Positions 35,850-46,055 are shown, counted from the stretch's first letter. The stretch is DNA of 63,299 bases from JAIQFL01 sp035295745 (GCA_035295745.1 DATGIL010000031.1:1-63299), one strand, 5' to 3'. The notes: a model not told the origin generated them from the letters alone. Numbers and translations are program-made.

Positions 35850-38291
35850 GTGTCACTCTTCCGTGATGTTTTCATCGGGCTGCGGACGTTGCGCCGCAGC
35901 CCCTGGTTCAGCCTCGTCTCGGTTTTCACTCTGGCCCTAGGAATCGGTGCGAATACCGCGCTGTTCAGCGTCGTCCACGCGGTGCTGCTGCGCTCTTTTG
36001 GGTATGCCGACCCTGGCCGCCTGGTGCAGATTTCAGGAACCAACAAGCAGGGGCAAGCCACTGGAGTCTCGATCCCGGATTTACGGACCTTTCAGACGGA
36101 GGGGAGTTCGTTTCGTCAAATCGGGACCTCCCGGCTGCAGACGTTCACATTGCTCGGACCGCACGAGCCCGAGAATCTTTACGGCCAACTGGTCTCCGCG
36201 GAGTGTTTCGCAACGCTCGGCGCTTCTCCGCTGCTCGGACGGACCTTTGCCGAGGGAGATTTCGAATCCGGCGCGCCGGCCGTAGCGATCATCGCCCACC
36301 GACTCTGGCAGGGCAGCTTTGCAGGCGACTCGGCAATCGTGGGGCGGCGCATCCTGTTGAACGGCGCGGAATATTCGGTGATCGGCGTGATGCGTCCGGA
36401 ATTCCAGTACCCGCATCCTGTATTTCAGGTGTGGACGCCGTTGCAATTCACACCCGCCGATCTATCCAACCGCAACCTCCACACCTATACGCTGATCGGC
36501 CGTTTGAAGCCGGGCGTCACACGGGAAGCCGCACAATCCGAATTGCGCGGCATTTCCGAATCGCTGGCCAATGAATTTCCCGCAACCAATACAGGCTGGA
36601 AAGCTACGGTGCAACCGGTAAACGAACAGCTCGTGGGCAACCTTCGGACGGTGCTGTTCGCCCTCCTGGGGGCGGTCGGTTTTGTCCTGCTCATCGCATG
36701 CATGAACGTCGCCAATCTCATGATGGCGCGCGGCATGGAACGTTCCCGCGAGATGGCGGTGCGCACGGCGTTGGGCGCGTCGCGCACGAGATTGCTGATG
36801 CAGTTGCTCGTCGAGAGCCTTTGGATCGCATTGACTGGCGGCGGACTGGGCGTGCTCTTCGCCCACGGATGGCTGCGCGGCCTGCTGGCGATGCTGCCTT
36901 CGCGGACCATCGCGATTCTTCCAGGCGCCGAGCAGGCGAGTCTGAACGGCACGGTGCTGGCGGTTTCGATCGCCGCCACCATCGTCACAGGAATCCTTTC
37001 CGGCCTGCTGCCCGCGTGGCAAATCTCACGGCCGAATATCGAGGAGTCGCTCAAAGAAGGAAGCCGGTCGAACACGGACAGTTTGGGGCGCAGGCGGCTT
37101 TTGGCCGGCCTCATCGCGCTCGAAACGGCGCTCTCCGTGATCCTTTTGGCCGGCGCAGGGCTGCTGATTCGCAGCTTTGCCAACCTGCTCGACGTCCACC
37201 TGGGCTTTCAGCCGGAGCATGTCCTGAGCTTGCAGATCCCGTCGGAGTGGGTCTCGCTCACGCAGCGCAACGACCCCGGCGAGAACCAGCGGAAGATGCA
37301 GTATTTCCACGACATTGTCGGGAAGGTACAGGCGATTCCGGGCGTCAGCGCGGCGGGGTTGGTGACGGTGCTGCCGCTGGGTTCGGTGCAGATCAACACG
37401 CGCATCTTCATCGAAGGCCGCCCGGCTCCAGGCCCAGGGGAAGATTTGCGCGTCGCCTATCGCGCCATCAGTCCCGACTACTTCCGCACCATGGGAATCC
37501 CGCTGCTGCGCGGGCGCGCTTTCACCGAGAACGACCGCAATGGCCAGCCCGGAGTGGTGATTGTGAGCGAAGTGATGGCGCGACATTTCTGGCCGAACGA
37601 AGACGTGGTGGGCAAACGAATCAGCCTGGCGAATGCGACCGAGGGGCCGTGGTTGACGATCGCCGGTGTAGTGGGAAGCGTGCGTGCCAACGAGATGCGC
37701 GGGGATCCCGATTCGGAGCTCTACACCAGCTACCAGCAGACCCTGCTCGCTCCCCAGGTGGCTGCGGTGGTGCTCCGTTCCGCGCTCGATCCGCTGGCGC
37801 TGGCTCAACCGGTACGCGCGGCGATTCACGAGATCAACGCGCACCAGCCGATCGCCGATCTGAAGCCCATGAGCCAGGTGGTTGCGGAGCGAGTCGCCCG
37901 TCCACGACTCTACACGGTGCTGCTAGCGGTGTTCGCGGCCCTGGCCCTTCTGCTGGCGGGGGCCGGCATCTTCTCGGTGATCTCGTGGACGGTCATAAGA
38001 TCCACGCATGAGATCGGGATTCGCATGGCTCTCGGGGCTACTCCGCGCCATGTGCGGCGCGCGCTGGTGGGGAGGTCGATGCTGGCCGCGGCTGCCGGTG
38101 CGCTACTTGGCCTGGGAGGCGCGGCGGGGTTGACGAATCTTCTGCGCAGCGAGCTGTTCGGGATATCGGCCATCGATCCGCTGACGTTTACGCTGGCTCC
38201 GTTGGTGTTGGCTGTGGTGGCCTTTGCCGCGGCATATTTGCCGGCTCGCAAGGCGACTCACATCGATCCCATGTCGGCGCTGCGAACATGA
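35850..38291 (+). CDS. ADOP-family permease (FtsX/MacB-like, duplicated), without prefix domain
   Basis: GTG start at 35850, 7 bp after the M56 stop, with no good Shine-Dalgarno, which suggests coupling. The 813-residue protein has two FtsX/MacB_PCD halves: SLVSVFTLALGIGANTALFSV (TM1), three TMs about 265-400 (VGFVLLIACMNVANLMMARG), then GLIALETALSVILLAGAGLL as the start of the second half and a last TM group ending in AYLPARKATHIDPMSALRT. It lacks the soluble N-terminal prefix present in the other ADOP of the window. As third gene of the BlaI-M56 operon it may be an efflux or envelope-stress effector. Confidence 0.88.
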   Translation: MSLFRDVFIGLRTLRRSPWFSLVSVFTLALGIGANTALFSVVHAVLLRSFGYADPGRLVQISGTNKQGQATGVSIPDLRTFQTEGSSFRQIGTSRLQTFTLLGPHEPENLYGQLVSAECFATLGASPLLGRTFAEGDFESGAPAVAIIAHRLWQGSFAGDSAIVGRRILLNGAEYSVIGVMRPEFQYPHPVFQVWTPLQFTPADLSNRNLHTYTLIGRLKPGVTREAAQSELRGISESLANEFPATNTGWKATVQPVNEQLVGNLRTVLFALLGAVGFVLLIACMNVANLMMARGMERSREMAVRTALGASRTRLLMQLLVESLWIALTGGGLGVLFAHGWLRGLLAMLPSRTIAILPGAEQASLNGTVLAVSIAATIVTGILSGLLPAWQISRPNIEESLKEGSRSNTDSLGRRRLLAGLIALETALSVILLAGAGLLIRSFANLLDVHLGFQPEHVLSLQIPSEWVSLTQRNDPGENQRKMQYFHDIVGKVQAIPGVSAAGLVTVLPLGSVQINTRIFIEGRPAPGPGEDLRVAYRAISPDYFRTMGIPLLRGRAFTENDRNGQPGVVIVSEVMARHFWPNEDVVGKRISLANATEGPWLTIAGVVGSVRANEMRGDPDSELYTSYQQTLLAPQVAAVVLRSALDPLALAQPVRAAIHEINAHQPIADLKPMSQVVAERVARPRLYTVLLAVFAALALLLAGAGIFSVISWTVIRSTHEIGIRMALGATPRHVRRALVGRSMLAAAAGALLGLGGAAGLTNLLRSELFGISAIDPLTFTLAPLVLAVVAFAAAYLPARKATHIDPMSALRT

Positions 38292-38351
38292 CTTACTGGT
38301 GTGGATGGTAGAGACACTACGGGTTAGAGAAAAGGTATCGAACGACGTTGC

Positions 38352-38427
38352 GGCGGCCGGTCCCGCGGGATGATACCCCCTCCCCAGAAGGTATCGATCC
38401 TGTTTCCGGCCGCCCCAGATGTTTTTT
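38352..38427 (+). terminator. Large hairpin followed by a T-run, after the BlaI operon
   Basis: GGCGGCCGG (38352-38360) and CCGGCCGCC (38406-38414) are perfect 9-bp complements. Inside, GGATGATACC and GGTATCGATCC pair with one bulge. The sequence continues with AGATG and a T6 run (38421-38427). It would work as an intrinsic terminator 60 bp after the permease stop. Confidence 0.55.
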
Positions 38428-38887
38428 GAGGCCGTTTTAAGGCCTTCTGACTCATGGGTTCGAACCCAAGACCCCGCGCTCGAAAGCTTGAGGGCTCAGA
38501 TCCCACCTGAAATGCAACGTAATCCTGGCCAGGATAAAGCTTGTTGCGGCTTGCGCGGTGGAGCGAAAGCCTCTTACAAGTCTGATGGTATCAGGTGGTG
38601 TCAAGGGTTCTGAGGGCACTGAGGGCGGGTGCCTGTTGATTTCATAGGAATTACAGTTCCAATAATCTTGTGATCGGCGGGAGGGCCAATATCCGGGGGA
38701 CCGCCTTTCGTGAGAACTCCTTCCTTTCAGGCGGTCCGGTGAGTGAGGCGACATTTTGAGGGCGGGTCGGCGCGTTTTGGGGAAGTTCTTAGCACTGCAA
38801 CTGCAGCGTGTGCGCTCTGCCGTTCCGCCCGCCGAATCGACGCCTCATCATTGAGCGGCAGCATGAGAGGATGAAACCTTCGCGGCA
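38428..38887 (+). other. Intergenic region without recognisable gene
   Basis: About 460 bp with no credible coding frame. It holds a perfect 14-bp palindrome, TGGGTTCGAACCCA (38454-38467), which looks like a T-arm but has no tRNA around it, and short AAGGCCTT and GAGGGC(A/G) repeats. Frames through it give low-quality protein. Confidence 0.5.
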
Positions 38888-38890
38888 CGT

Positions 38891-39037
38891 GGCGCAAAGA
38901 TTCGTCGTTGCCGCGTCGACACTTTTCGATCGCTCACCAAATCTGCGGGACGAAGTGGTTTGCCTTCGGTCAGACGTGGTGGACGCTCGAAGAGTCTCGA
39001 CAGAAAGTGTCGAGACGGCAAACAGGGTGTTTGCGCC
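38891..39037. repeat. Two facing copies of the double-hairpin element (repeat family 2)
   Basis: Plus-strand copy 38994-39037: stem GTCTCGACA-gaaag-TGTCGAGAC, then GGCAAACA-ggg-TGTTTGCGCC. Minus-strand partial copy 38891-38928: reading GTGTCGACGCGGCAAC on the minus strand and ending in TTTGCGCC. The two face each other about 65 bp apart. They lie 93 bp upstream of the esterase gene start. Confidence 0.8.
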
Positions 39038-39129
39038 ACTTCTGTCGCGAAAACTTCCTGGAAACGCTTCTGCACCCCATGAACGCGGGTTTCTCCGCAT
39101 GGGGTATAGTTTCGTAGAGGTCCAGTTCC

Positions 39130-40197
<1,068 letters not shown>

Positions 40198-40206
40198 CCC
40201 ATGCGG

Positions 40207-41892
40207 TCAGCGCGCTTTTGCCTGGCCGACGAGATGACCGTTGCGAATCAGGCCGGAGGCCTCGTCGGCAGTCACATCGATCTTGTCGCCATCGAAGTGG
40301 ATCTTCAGCGTGTAGTGATTGATGTTGGCGATGAAATTCAGATCGAGCAGGAATTCGTTGTCGGCGGTCCACTTGCCCGTGGCTCCGGCGAGGAGATGCA
40401 GAGGTCCGTGGGGGCCGAACCGATAGACGCCGTCAAGGCCGAGCGGCATGCTCAGGTCGTCGCCCAGATATTTCACGTCGAGGCGGGCTTCGCTGGCGCC
40501 GGGGAAGGTAAGCGAGAGGCTGTCGATCCGGGAGGGATTCAGCGGAAACTCGTATCGCTTGCCGGAGACGGATTTCGCGATCTCGGGCAGTGGGACCACC
40601 TGCGCCGCGGTGGGCACTTTCGCGGCCGCCGAGATTTTGGATTGCAGTTGGCGGACAGCGTCGGGCTGTGCGGGGAGAGGTTGGTCCGATTTCACGGCCT
40701 GGCGGATCGATCCCGCCATCTGGCCGGCGTTCCCGCCCGCGGTAATCACGACGATCATGTCGAGGCTGGGCCAGACGATCAGACTCTGGCCCCCGCGCCC
40801 GGTACCGCCGTACTGACGGCCGTTGGGTCCATCGGAGGCGTTCCACTCGATGCCGAGTCCTCCGGGATCGCCGCGCTTGCCTTCGGGTAGAGCACTGGAG
40901 ACCTCCACCCAATCGCGAGAGACGATCGACTTACCCTTCCACTGCCCGCCGTGAAGGTAGAGATAACCGATCTTGGCGACGTCCTCGGGATAGAGGTGAT
41001 TGTCGCCCCATCCGTGGCTGCGGCCTTGCGGATCGGCGGCCCAGACGACGTCGTGGATGCCGAGCGGCTCGAAGAGGTTCTTGCGGGCGAAGTCGAGCTC
41101 GGTCTGTTTGGCTGCGGCGCCGATGATCGATCCGAGGAGGTGATATCCCGGGCTGCAGTAGGAGGAATGCGTGCCCGGATCGTACTTCATCGGGAGGCTG
41201 AGCGCGAAGCGTACCCAGTTGGCGGAGCGCTTCATCTGCTCGAGTTCCTGCTCGCCGGGAGCGTATCCGCAGTCGAGTCCGGATTCCATGCGCAGCAGAT
41301 TGCCGACGACCATGGAGCGTTTGCGATCGTCGATATTGGCGGGCTGTTCCTGGGGAAAGAAGTCGAGGACGGGTTGGTCCATCTGCAGGAGCTTATGGCC
41401 GATGGCGATGCCGGTGAGAGTGGAGGTGATGGTCTTGGTGACGGAGGCAAGATCGTGCGGCGTGCCCGGGTTGTAGGGGTAAAAGTAGGCTTCCATGACG
41501 GCGTAGCCGTGACGGATCACAAGTAAGCTGTGGACGCCGAGGTGGCGGTCCGTTACCTGGTCGACGGCGGCGGCGAGGATTTGGGAGTCGATGCCCTGCG
41601 ATTCGGGCGTGGCCGTGCGCCAGTGGCGATCGGGCCAGTAGGACGCTGAGGCGGGCTGGGTTTGCGCCAGGAGCGGGCAAGCGAGCAGAAGCGAAATCGC
41701 CGAGAGACGGAGAGAAAGGCGACGAAGGGGGAAATCTACGGGCAGGAATTGGTGGACGCTCCGGTTTTGGGTGAGCGGTCTGGTGGTGATTGTGCGTCGC
41801 GCGGATGGGGACTGCCGGTTCGTCAACCGAGATGCTGTAGGCTTCTCAGCAGAAGCCGCTCGGTGAGAGTGCAAAGCGAAAGGAACCAGCAT
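40207..41892 (-). CDS. Serine hydrolase of the beta-lactamase (class C/EstB-like) family
   Basis: The catalytic domain has SVTKT (S-x-x-K), SSYCSPGYHLLG in place of the YxN loop (Tyr-Cys-Ser), and GGQSLIVWPSLDMIVVITAGG as the third motif, followed by a C-terminal beta domain (about 470-561). The best visible start is the ATG at 41892, with no good ribosome site; a signal-like segment (LRLSAISLLLACPLLAQ) begins only about 65 residues later and no ATG, GTG or TTG stands directly before it. The true start is therefore unclear and the first ~60 residues (Ser/Arg/Thr-rich) may not be translated. Likely an exported esterase or peptidase, not a classical beta-lactamase. Confidence 0.75.
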   Translation of the reverse strand: MLVPFALHSHRAASAEKPTASRLTNRQSPSARRTITTRPLTQNRSVHQFLPVDFPLRRLSLRLSAISLLLACPLLAQTQPASASYWPDRHWRTATPESQGIDSQILAAAVDQVTDRHLGVHSLLVIRHGYAVMEAYFYPYNPGTPHDLASVTKTITSTLTGIAIGHKLLQMDQPVLDFFPQEQPANIDDRKRSMVVGNLLRMESGLDCGYAPGEQELEQMKRSANWVRFALSLPMKYDPGTHSSYCSPGYHLLGSIIGAAAKQTELDFARKNLFEPLGIHDVVWAADPQGRSHGWGDNHLYPEDVAKIGYLYLHGGQWKGKSIVSRDWVEVSSALPEGKRGDPGGLGIEWNASDGPNGRQYGGTGRGGQSLIVWPSLDMIVVITAGGNAGQMAGSIRQAVKSDQPLPAQPDAVRQLQSKISAAAKVPTAAQVVPLPEIAKSVSGKRYEFPLNPSRIDSLSLTFPGASEARLDVKYLGDDLSMPLGLDGVYRFGPHGPLHLLAGATGKWTADNEFLLDLNFIANINHYTLKIHFDGDKIDVTADEASGLIRNGHLVGQAKAR

Positions 41893-42137
41893 GAAAAAAG
41901 AATAGCAAGAAGGAAGAAACGAAGATCGAGGAGAAGGGCGAAGAGCGACGAGCAAAGAGTGACGACAAGTAAGGTTGCGGAGATGCAGGAGATGGTGTTG
42001 AGAATTATGATCGGAGCGAGCTCCGACGGCCGAGGTGCCGAAATCCGTCTGGGGGTTACCGCATTTCGGGTCGAGTGCTTCGGCGTCTTGTTTGCGTCGA
42101 AAACGCCTGGCAGTCAGACTGGGTGGACACGCGAAAA

Positions 42138-42202
42138 GCGTCGACATGAGTGTCGACGCGGCAAACAGGAGTGTTTGCGCCACAGTGCTTGCGGTCGCAA
42201 GC
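42138..42202 (+). repeat. Double-hairpin element (repeat family 2) plus a third hairpin
   Basis: Stem 1 GCGTCGACA-tgag-TGTCGACGC (42138-42159), stem 2 GGCAAACA-ggag-TGTTTGCGCC (42160-42181), and a separate tight stem GCTTGCG-gt-CGCAAGC (42187-42202). The upstream GACACGCGAAAA is shared with the 55.1-kb copy. It lies 20 bp downstream of the alpha-galactosidase stop codon. Confidence 0.85.
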
Positions 42203-42222
42203 GCACGCACCTACAGGAAAGA

Positions 42223-43986
42223 TTAGCGGAGCACCAGCACGGTGCCCTCGTGCGGCTGCAGACTCACGTCGAGAGTGCTCTTCTGGGGGCCGTAGTCGTG
42301 GCCCGACCAGAGGTCGGCCACGTTGCCGGCATGCGGCAACTTCACCGGAATCTTCTGCGCTTCCTCGCCCCAATTGAAAACACACACCAGGCTGCGATCT
42401 TTCAGATGGACCACACCGACGCGCAGATTCTCATCGGCAAACTCGGCGGCGACTCCGGTAGGCGGCAGGAGTTTCTTCAGCGTGGCCAGACGGTCGGGCG
42501 GCAGGGTGCTGAGATCGTCACCCGATAGCACCAATCCGCCCGAAGCCAGGACCGCGGTGGCGTGGAAGCGATACTCCTCCGCCGGCATGGTGCCGCTGAG
42601 CGTGAGGGCGTCGGGATCATTCCACCAAAGGCGGCCATTCTGCCAGTTGCGGTTGAGATTCTGGCGGGCGACCTTCTGGAATGTGTCCCATGAGCGCTTG
42701 ATGTCGCCCGAGCTGCGCGAGCCGTGGATCAGCCCGAACGAAGCCCAGATGGGGTGATTGCATCCGAGAATGAAGCTGTCGCCCGCGCCGCGCAGGACAG
42801 CTTCCATGCCGCGGCGGTAGGCTTCGATGCGCGTGGCGTGTGGGTCGTGGAGATGGCCGCCGTGCATGGCGCCCCAGAAGTTGGCGTCGAGTTTGAAATA
42901 CGTGACCCCCCAGTCTTTTCGCATGGTGCGGAACACGTTTTCCAGGTGCTTCTGCACCTCGGGGTTGGTTCCGTCGAGTGCATACCAGGGGCCGCGACGC
43001 CATCCTTGGAACGTCACTTTGTCGGCCGAAAGGGGTTTGCCATCGTCGCCCTTCATGAACCAGTCGGGATGCTGATGAAAGAGGTGCGAGCCAGCCTCGG
43101 CAATGAATGGCGCAACCCAAATCGCGGGCTCGAAGCCCTGCCGGCGAATGGCCTGCAACACGCCCTGGACGTCGCCGCCGAAAGCGTTCCCGGTCTCGAG
43201 CCAGTCGCCCATGGCGGGCTGGTAGCCATCGTCGAGCTGCACGTACTTCAACTGGGGGACGTCTTTGGCGATGGCGGAAAGGTTGTCCATCACGTTCCTG
43301 GCGGTCACACGGGCGCCGAAGCAATACCACGAGCACCAACCCGCCGGTGGATGCTCGAAGCGCAGCGGCGGATGGTTCCGGTCAATGCGGTCGGCCAGTC
43401 GCGTAAGGAGCGCGGCGCGATCGGAGCCGGTAGTGAACAGGAACTCCTCCAGGTCCCAGGTCTCTCCAGGCGCGATCGCGAGGCCTTCAGTGTCGAGCAC
43501 CACTTCGATGGACTTCGGACGCAGATAGAAGCGGCCGTTGAATCGCCGGCAACTGGTGAAGCCCAGCAACAGCGTAGCGCTGGCGGGCGGCGTCAGGGTC
43601 ATCATGCCGCTGACTACCTTGGCGTCGGCCGGTTGTGGAAGCTTGTAGTGGGCCAATTCGTCGTAACCCAAGTTCAGCGGCTTGCCGAGTGTGCCCGCCG
43701 TCTGCGAAAGCATCTGGAAGCTCTCTCCATAGAGGGCGGTCTCGTCCGGCAGATCGTGCGAGATACGGAAGAGCGCGACCTCGCGGACGTGAATCGGCAT
43801 GGCGCCGCTATTGGTGAGGCGGGCACGGTAGAAGTCGCCCTCGCGCTGGCCGGTGAGTTTCAGGGAGGTATTGGATTCGACGGAGCGGATCTCGGGCTTG
43901 GCGGACCACACGTCAAAGGCCGGCGCGGCGGACAGGACAACAGCACAGCTGAGGAGGGCGAAGAGCGTAAAGAGGTGGCGGATCAC
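42223..43986 (-). CDS. Secreted alpha-galactosidase, GH36-like
   Basis: A 587-residue protein with signal peptide (LFTLFALLSCAVVLSAAPA). An N-terminal beta-sandwich (about 25-200) precedes the GH36-type barrel: WCSWYCFGARVTARNV, VQLDDGYQPAMGDW, FKLDANFWG with the nucleophile Asp, and GSRSSGDIKRSWD with the acid/base Asp. The C-terminal beta domain (about 500-587) ends LQPHEGTVLVLR. It releases alpha-galactosyl units from oligosaccharides or galactomannans in the periplasm. The GH42 remnant at 2 kb suggests that galactoside use is or was a trait of this strain. Confidence 0.9.
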   Translation of the reverse strand: MIRHLFTLFALLSCAVVLSAAPAFDVWSAKPEIRSVESNTSLKLTGQREGDFYRARLTNSGAMPIHVREVALFRISHDLPDETALYGESFQMLSQTAGTLGKPLNLGYDELAHYKLPQPADAKVVSGMMTLTPPASATLLLGFTSCRRFNGRFYLRPKSIEVVLDTEGLAIAPGETWDLEEFLFTTGSDRAALLTRLADRIDRNHPPLRFEHPPAGWCSWYCFGARVTARNVMDNLSAIAKDVPQLKYVQLDDGYQPAMGDWLETGNAFGGDVQGVLQAIRRQGFEPAIWVAPFIAEAGSHLFHQHPDWFMKGDDGKPLSADKVTFQGWRRGPWYALDGTNPEVQKHLENVFRTMRKDWGVTYFKLDANFWGAMHGGHLHDPHATRIEAYRRGMEAVLRGAGDSFILGCNHPIWASFGLIHGSRSSGDIKRSWDTFQKVARQNLNRNWQNGRLWWNDPDALTLSGTMPAEEYRFHATAVLASGGLVLSGDDLSTLPPDRLATLKKLLPPTGVAAEFADENLRVGVVHLKDRSLVCVFNWGEEAQKIPVKLPHAGNVADLWSGHDYGPQKSTLDVSLQPHEGTVLVLR

Positions 43987-44080
43987 CTCCCTACTTTAAC
44001 GCTATTTTCGATGGTATTCTCGTACGATCGTATTGGGCGGACGCCCAAACTCCCAGCGATCTCCAACAGGTAGACCGCAC

Positions 44081-44191
44081 ATTGATCCGCGGATTACCCG
44101 CCTGCACGAAGCGGAATTCCACATGGCCCACGCCGCGGCGGCCGACGGGAACCTGGAAACAAGTAGCAGCTATACGGACAAAATCCACTAG
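44081..44191 (+). pseudogene. Short coding-like fragment
   Basis: The frame reads DPRITRLHEAEFHMAHAAAA then DGNLETSSSYTDKIH and stops at 44189-44191. Codon third positions are strongly G/C like the real genes, yet there is no ATG, GTG or TTG in front. It may be the 3' end of a lost gene. I do not recognise it. Confidence 0.25.
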
Positions 44192-44274
44192 AGCTGAAAC
44201 ATTCGTGGATGTGTAAATGATTCCCTGTAACGCTTCCTTTCAAAAACCCACTATTTCGGAGGGGGGCTCGTGCG

Positions 44275-44994
44275 ATGGTTCAGATTGCTGCCAACCTCAG
44301 GACCATACCAGACGGTGCCTGCGGTCATGATTGTCAGACTGTCACTACCGCCCTGCAACGTGTTCAAAGGGCGATCGATGGAGCATCCGGGAGGCTGTTC
44401 ACCCTGTGGGCCGAGTCGTTGGGCCAGCCGCCCACACCAACGAGTAGCGCGGGATGGGCGAAACTGCAGCGCTGCTTCGGAATTGCGCAAGACGACCCAC
44501 TAGCCGGTATTAGAATCGAATTGGTCCGGGGTGTCTACGACCGAGCCGCCACGATCCTCAGCTCTCCCAGGTGTCTCATTTCACGAATCACCGATCCTGC
44601 GATAGCAAATGGGTGGGGATTTTCTCCCATACCGCCGGCATTCCATCCCGCGGCTGGCTTCGATTATGAAATCCAGGTGGGCCAATCTTTCCTGGACCAC
44701 GCGGACCCCGGCTTCGATTCTTCCGTCCAGCAATGCGGCTTTGCCAGCACTCGTGACCTGGGTTTGCTCAGGGTCACCACTCTAGTTCACGAGGCTGTCC
44801 ATTGGGCCAACGGTCAGGGTGGCCACACAGAACGAGGCCAGATGTTCAATCCGTTCAATTATGAATTGTTTATTTTGGACTTGAACTGCAACGTTCCGGC
44901 GTTGTTCTTCTTACCGCCCGCAATCCGTGTGCCGCAGCTGCCGCAGCATGCGCCTTCCATCTTCGGAATGCCACCATTTCGTGTGGGCACATAA
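44275..44994 (+). CDS. Unknown protein with HExxH zinc-protease motif
   Basis: ATG at 44275 follows GGAGGGGGG by 8 bp. The 239-residue protein has no signal peptide. It carries HEAVH at 172-176 (TTLVHEAVHWANGQGGHTE), followed by NPFNYELFILDL at 192-203. The order HExxH - short loop - N-x-x-NYE-F-L resembles the aspzincin/M35-like and lysine-specific metalloendopeptidase group, in which NA(D)NYE follows the zinc helix; the third ligand would be His184 or an Asp, which I cannot settle. Cys residues (C16, C20, C100, C154) suggest disulfides or metal. Composition is less GC-rich than neighbours, so it may be acquired. It stands alone in a repeat-rich stretch. Confidence 0.6.
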   Translation: MVQIAANLRTIPDGACGHDCQTVTTALQRVQRAIDGASGRLFTLWAESLGQPPTPTSSAGWAKLQRCFGIAQDDPLAGIRIELVRGVYDRAATILSSPRCLISRITDPAIANGWGFSPIPPAFHPAAGFDYEIQVGQSFLDHADPGFDSSVQQCGFASTRDLGLLRVTTLVHEAVHWANGQGGHTERGQMFNPFNYELFILDLNCNVPALFFLPPAIRVPQLPQHAPSIFGMPPFRVGT

Positions 44995-45132
44995 TCCCGG
45001 CGATCAAATGCGTAGTCGAGCAGTTGTGGAGTGGAAGCGATTTTGTGTCGCCAGCCACTGCTCGCCTTCGCGCAGTCCGAGGTATAGGCATGCGGCACAA
45101 TCTCGGCACATTGAAGGAATCCAAGTGCGGAC

Positions 45133-45155
45133 CGCTTGCTCACGCGCGCGGCTCG
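45133..45155 (+). repeat. Solo core of repeat family 1
   Basis: CGCTTGCTCACGCGCGCGGC followed by TCG, identical in pattern to the array cores. No left end (CGAGCC) is present. It lies in the convergent gap between the HExxH gene and the SRPBCC gene (44995-45308), where nothing else is seen. Confidence 0.85.
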
Positions 45156-45308
45156 TAAGCTGAGGAGCAAGAGCGCAGGATATCATCCGAGGCATCCTCG
45201 GCCGTGGTTATGCCGCCACGACCTGGATGCACGGCCCGTTATTTCACGTGGCGCGTAGATCCAGCGATCACGCTGAAATACGAGTGAGGTGAAGCGCGTT
45301 CCCGTTCG

Positions 45309-46055
45309 TCAAGCCGGGGTGGGAAACTGCTCCTTCATCCACGCCTGCCACCACTCCTCGTCGCGCGCCGCTGCGGTCGCGCCCTGCTCCCCATACAAAT
45401 AAAAGGTGATTGCCGCCATCACCTGCGCTCCCATACCACAAGTGTTCAGGAGCGCGATTCCCGGCGCAGGCGCCTCCAACTGGATCACTTTGAATGCGTG
45501 ATCTGAGTCTCTCACCATTTTCACCGTGCCCTTCAGCGGCGCGGTGCTCAGAGACTTCCAAACCGGCTCTTCCGGACCCGGTACCATGCTCGTCACATTG
45601 AAGTACGAGCACCGTTGTCCGCGAAACTGGGAGAGGTACAGATCCAGAATTCGGAAAAACGCCGGCCAACCGGATTCCAGGCTCTCGAGCTGGTTGTCCC
45701 AGTCATCTGTACTGGCAAAGAGGCTATGGACTACCCGTACCAGGCACTTTCCGCCCGCCCGCGCCTCCACAGTCCATTCCGTCGCCATAGGCGGAGTACC
45801 CGGCCCCATCATCTCCGAATTCTCTTCCGCGTACCTCCGTGGTGGGTCCCACGCCGTGATTTTCGCGACGGAGTCCATTCCCGGCCCGAAGTGCGATGTC
45901 GACGTTCCCGCGGCCTCGTCCACCTCCGTAGGGACGAACCACGACGACACCCCTGGCCCCGTAGCGATCGCCTCCCAGACCTCCTCGGGCGTCCCCGTTA
46001 CCTCGACCTCAACCGAAATCGACCTTCGTCCCGACTCTTCCTTCTTCACGCTCAT
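45309..46055 (-). CDS. SRPBCC (AHSA1-like) domain protein
   Basis: A 248-residue protein, ATG preceded by AAGGAG. The first ~155 residues are an SRPBCC/START-like fold: ISVEVEVTGTPEEVWEAIAT, GPGVSSWFVPTEV, ITAWDPPRRYAEE and TEWTVEARAGGKCLVRVVHS. The remaining ~90 residues (LNTCGMGAQVMAAITFYLYG) form an extra region. It follows an ArsR-family regulator on the same strand; such pairs are common and are thought to sense or bind a hydrophobic ligand. The function is not known. Confidence 0.85.
   Translation of the reverse strand: MSVKKEESGRRSISVEVEVTGTPEEVWEAIATGPGVSSWFVPTEVDEAAGTSTSHFGPGMDSVAKITAWDPPRRYAEENSEMMGPGTPPMATEWTVEARAGGKCLVRVVHSLFASTDDWDNQLESLESGWPAFFRILDLYLSQFRGQRCSYFNVTSMVPGPEEPVWKSLSTAPLKGTVKMVRDSDHAFKVIQLEAPAPGIALLNTCGMGAQVMAAITFYLYGEQGATAAARDEEWWQAWMKEQFPTPA

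Noticed and set aside
38430..38480. T-arm-like sequence GGTTCGAACCC suggesting a tRNA
   Set aside because: The stem pairing does not fit a 5-bp T-arm with a 7-nt loop, and no acceptor, D-arm or anticodon arm is found on either strand. It is a plain 14-bp palindrome.
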